Source of the DNA: Bacteroides sp.
GTDB taxonomy: Bacteria; Bacteroidota; Bacteroidia; Bacteroidales; Bacteroidaceae
NCBI GenBank assembly: GCA_030529405.1
Contig: JAUMWZ010000059.1
Span: forward strand, 1 to 8,898
Reading direction: 5' to 3'
DNA: 8,898 nt
In this document: positions 6,461 to 8,898 of the stretch, in pieces
How the letters are laid out: each line of letters opens with the position of its first letter
Numbering within the stretch: the stretch's first letter is position 1
The notes under the pieces: generated by a model
The model's input: the letters and a program-made list of their open reading frames with translations, nothing else
The model's database searches: none
Told to the model about the DNA's origin: nothing
Translations under genes and position numbers: made by a program

Positions 6461-8053
6461 ATGATTAAACTTAAATCATCTAATGTCTATTCGATAGCTG
6501 GAGCAGCGGCTATTGTTCCTATGATTGCCTTTGCTGGCAACAAAGATGTGAAAGGAAATGCTAAGCCTATGAATGTGGTTTACATTATGTGCGATGACCA
6601 TTCTTTTCAAACGTTGAGTGCATACAGCAATAAGTTTATAAACACTCCAAACATTGACAGAATATCTAACGACGGTGTTCGCTTTACTAATAGTTTCGTT
6701 GCAAACTCGATAAGTGGGCCTAGCCGTGCGTGTATGCTTACAGGAAAACACAGTCATGCCAATGGTTTTATAAACAATTCAGTGTCGTTTGACGGGTCGC
6801 AACAGACTTTGGCAAAGTTGATGCAGAAAGCAGGATACGAAACAGCAATGATAGGAAAGTGGCACTTAGGTTCTACTCCTACGGGCTTTGACTATTGGAA
6901 CATACTTATAGGACAAGGCGAATATTACAATCCATATTTCATAGACAACGGTAAGAAGATACAACTGGAAGGTTATGCTACAAATATTGTTACAGACTTA
7001 TCTATCAACTGGTTGGAGGAAAAAAGAAATACAGAAAAACCGTTCTGTCTTTTCATTCATCATAAGGCTCCTCACCGCACATGGATGCCTGACTTGCAAG
7101 ATTTAGACTTATATAATGACGTTAAATATCCGTTGCCTGAAAACTTCCATGATAAATATGAAGGTAGAGTGGCAGCATCAAAGCAAGAGATGAGCATATT
7201 GAACGATATGGACTTGATATATGACCTAAAACTTGCTGACAAAGAAAACGAGATACATACAGAAAGACCTTACATGGAAAAGGGCGGTAGAGATATGTAT
7301 AACCGTTTTAGCCCAGAGCAAAAGAAGATATGGGACGCACACTATGATAAGGTTATTGCAGAGTACAAACGTTTACAACCTAAGGGAAAAGAGTTGGCAG
7401 AATGGAAGTATCAGCAATACATGAAAGATTATCTTAAAGTAATACACTCTGTTGATAGAAACGTAGGTATAGTGTTAGACTACCTTGAAAAGAAAGGACT
7501 ATTAGAAAACACTATGATTGTGTATACGTCAGATCAGGGTTTCTATATGGGAGAACACGGTTGGTTCGACAAGAGATTTATGTATGAGGAATCTTTCAGA
7601 ACTCCGTTGTTGGTAAGACTGCCTAACGGAATGAAGGGCGATGTGGACAAGATGGTGCAAAACATTGACTATGCTCCTACTATACTTGAGCTAGCAGGTG
7701 TAGAAAAACCAAAAGATATGCATGGAGAGTCTTTCCTACCACTACTGAAGGGTAAGAAGGCAAAGAATTGGAGAAAATCTCTTTACTATCACTTCTATGA
7801 ATATCCGGGCGAGCACGCTGTGCGCAGACACTATGGTGTTCGTACAGAGAGGTATAAGTTAATTCGTTTCTATGGAGATATTGACGTATGGGAACTTTAT
7901 GACTTAGAAAAAGACCCACAAGAGATGAATAATATATACGGTAAGAAGGGTACAGAAAGAATTACTAAGAAGTTGAAGAAAGAACTGCTAAAACTTCAAG
8001 AGCAATATGACGACCCTATCAGACACAAAGAAGGTCACAATTTGAAGAAATAA
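6461..8053 (+). CDS. Secreted S1-family sulfatase, serine type
   Basis: This 530-residue protein is an alkaline-phosphatase-superfamily sulfatase that removes sulfate esters, probably from a host or algal glycan. A signal peptide is likely (hydrophobic residues about 10-24, cleavage near AFA-GN). The active-site signature is SGPSRACMLTG at 85-95; Ser85 in S-x-P-S-R must be oxidised to formylglycine, which in serine-type enzymes needs an anaerobic maturase (anSME) not encoded here. Metal ligands are visible as Asp45-Asp46 (CDDHS) and Asp358 (TSDQG), with GKWHLG (132-137), HKAPHR (201-206) and His366/Lys371 (GEHGWFDK) also conserved. A C-terminal DUF4976 domain spans about 435-500. Motifs around HKAPHRTWMP resemble N-acetylglucosamine-6-sulfatase-like subfamilies (SulfAtlas S1_11), but I hold that substrate only weakly. 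It has its own promoter and terminator and no SusC/SusD or glycosidase neighbours, so it is an orphan relative to utilisation loci. Confidence 0.95.
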   Translation: MIKLKSSNVYSIAGAAAIVPMIAFAGNKDVKGNAKPMNVVYIMCDDHSFQTLSAYSNKFINTPNIDRISNDGVRFTNSFVANSISGPSRACMLTGKHSHANGFINNSVSFDGSQQTLAKLMQKAGYETAMIGKWHLGSTPTGFDYWNILIGQGEYYNPYFIDNGKKIQLEGYATNIVTDLSINWLEEKRNTEKPFCLFIHHKAPHRTWMPDLQDLDLYNDVKYPLPENFHDKYEGRVAASKQEMSILNDMDLIYDLKLADKENEIHTERPYMEKGGRDMYNRFSPEQKKIWDAHYDKVIAEYKRLQPKGKELAEWKYQQYMKDYLKVIHSVDRNVGIVLDYLEKKGLLENTMIVYTSDQGFYMGEHGWFDKRFMYEESFRTPLLVRLPNGMKGDVDKMVQNIDYAPTILELAGVEKPKDMHGESFLPLLKGKKAKNWRKSLYYHFYEYPGEHAVRRHYGVRTERYKLIRFYGDIDVWELYDLEKDPQEMNNIYGKKGTERITKKLKKELLKLQEQYDDPIRHKEGHNLKK

Positions 8054-8097
8054 TAAACTATTCTTTACTTATACGTAAAGGTTTTTGGTTATGTAAG

Positions 8098-8140
8098 GCG
8101 TTGGCTGTCAGCTGTAGAGTTGATAGCCAACGCTGTTTTT
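8098..8140 (+). terminator. Strong sulfatase terminator
   Basis: Bases 8098-8133 form an uninterrupted 16-pair stem (GCGTTGGCT with AGCCAACGC, then seven more pairs including two G-T) and a 4-base loop, followed by TGTTTTT. It is the longest perfect hairpin in the window. A smaller hairpin (CTTTAC/GTAAAG, 8063-8080) followed by GTTTTT lies closer to the stop codon and might act as a first, weaker stop. Confidence 0.9.
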
Positions 8141-8200
8141 ATATATAGCCTTGTTGTTTGTGGTTGTTGTCTGCCTATGATGTCGTTACGGGTGGTTTTC

Positions 8201-8288
8201 TAAACCATACACAGTTGATTTCTAAACTGTATATAGCTGACTTGCAAACAATATATAGTTGAAAAACAGACTGTATATAGTTTGCAAT
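8201..8288. repeat. Array of four 22-bp palindromic intergenic units
   Basis: Units start at 8201, 8223, 8245 and 8267, exactly 22 bp apart. All four have an A/T core ending in AG (CATACACAG, TGTATATAG, AATATATAG, TGTATATAG) and left arms TAAAC, TAAAC, CAAAC and CAGAC. A fragment TATATAGCC at 8142-8150, right after the terminator, is exactly three periods upstream in register, suggesting the array was once longer. Between it and 8200, and from 8289 to 8383, I see no gene. Confidence 0.88.
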
Positions 8289-8383
8289 GCAGTTGTTTGG
8301 GTTTGATTTTCTGTGTGTGAACTAAAAACGCAATATGTGTGAACATTATCTTGTTATAATTTAATAGATTGGCGTTTTATACA

Positions 8384-8391
8384 TATATTTG
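8384..8391 (+). promoter_or_regulatory. Probable -7 box of the DUF4105 gene, TATATTTG
   Basis: TATATTTG matches TAnnTTTG and ends 27 bases before the start codon at 8419. No TTTG or TTG is found 19-21 bases upstream, so the -33 element is not supported. The strong terminator upstream implies that this gene needs its own promoter. Confidence 0.5.
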
Positions 8392-8418
8392 CACGACTAA
8401 AGAAGTACGTATTTTTTG

Positions 8419-8898
8419 ATGAATAAGCATATAAATCGCATAATAGCACTGGTTGCTATCTTTTGCATCTCTCTTGGAGAATCTTTGTCGGCACAGTACA
8501 ATTCCAAAGTGAGTGTTCTTACCTGCGAACCAGGCTCAGTAATATACACCCTGTTTGGACATACAGCTTTCAGGTATCAAAACTATGAAAGAGGAATAGA
8601 CGTGGTATATAACTATGGTCTGTTCGACTTTTATGCGCCAAACTTTGAACTTCGTTATGCCTTAGGACAAACAGACTATATGCTCGGACGAACTACTTTT
8701 GCGTCGTTTGCAAACGCTTATCGCCGATATGGCAGAAGAATATGGGAGCAAGAAGTGATAATGAGCGAAGCGGAAAGAGATAGGCTCTTTGCGTTGCTTG
8801 AAGAGAATTGTCTGCCAGAAAATATGGTGTATAGATATAACTATTTCTTTGACAACTGCGCAACGAGAATAGTTGATAAGATAGAAGAAGCCATTGGA
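8419..8898 (+). CDS. DUF4105 / Lnb-type exported protein, 5' part only
   Basis: The frame is open for 160 codons from ATG 8419 to the right edge, so only the N-terminal part is seen. Residues 1-25 are a signal peptide (hydrophobic 8-19, cleavage near SLSA-QY). The mature part matches the DUF4105 or Lnb N-terminal periplasmic domain: VSVLTCEPGSVIYTLFGHTA (31-50) with the conserved His48, VYNYGLFDFYAPNFELRYALG (63-83), and YFFDNCATR (142-150) with the conserved Cys147. His and Cys are the expected thiol-type catalytic residues. This family includes Lnb, the lipoprotein N-acyl-transfer enzyme described in enterococci and, as I recall, in Bacteroides; that role is plausible here but paralogues exist and the C-terminal half is missing. 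It would act at the inner membrane or in the periplasm. Confidence 0.88.
   Translation, partial: MNKHINRIIALVAIFCISLGESLSAQYNSKVSVLTCEPGSVIYTLFGHTAFRYQNYERGIDVVYNYGLFDFYAPNFELRYALGQTDYMLGRTTFASFANAYRRYGRRIWEQEVIMSEAERDRLFALLEENCLPENMVYRYNYFFDNCATRIVDKIEEAIG

Overview
The window looks like chromosomal DNA of a Bacteroidota bacterium, most likely of the order Bacteroidales. The signs are promoters of the TTG...TAnnTTTG type instead of -35/-10 boxes, start codons without clear Shine-Dalgarno sequences, a ribosomal protein S16 with the long Ala/Glu/Lys tail seen in this phylum, a serine-type secreted sulfatase, and a DUF4105 (Lnb-type) envelope protein. The genus cannot be named from the sequence alone. 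The DNA is AT-rich, most strongly in the long gaps between genes.

Layout. Bases 45-3309 hold a plus-strand run: kdsB (CMP-Kdo synthetase), directly followed by an M16-type peptidase homologue that has lost its zinc site, then after 73 bases an exported protein made of 13 MORN repeats. A hairpin terminator closes the run. Two minus-strand housekeeping genes follow, guaA (GMP synthase, 3787-5310) and rpsP (ribosomal protein S16, 5490-6026), each with its own terminator and a recognisable promoter. Plus-strand genes then resume with a lone secreted S-type sulfatase (6461-8053), a very strong terminator, and the first 160 codons of a DUF4105/Lnb-like exported protein that runs off the right edge (8419-8898).

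Functionally the window mixes envelope biogenesis (Kdo activation for LPS, exported MORN protein, probable lipoprotein N-acylation protein), purine synthesis, translation, and glycan desulfation. There is no SusC/SusD pair, sulfatase-maturing enzyme, phage gene or transposase, so no mobile island is evident.

The most unusual content is non-coding. In four intergenic places (5-26, 3407-3494, 6246-6333, 8201-8288) there are copies of a 22-bp unit built on the near-palindrome CAAACTATATATAGTTTG. In the three complete arrays the units repeat at exactly 22 bp, without spacers. The array at 3407 is followed by a second set of 22-bp units with a different sequence (3523-3632). These arrays occupy the three longest gaps and may be a dispersed repeat or protein-binding family of this genome.
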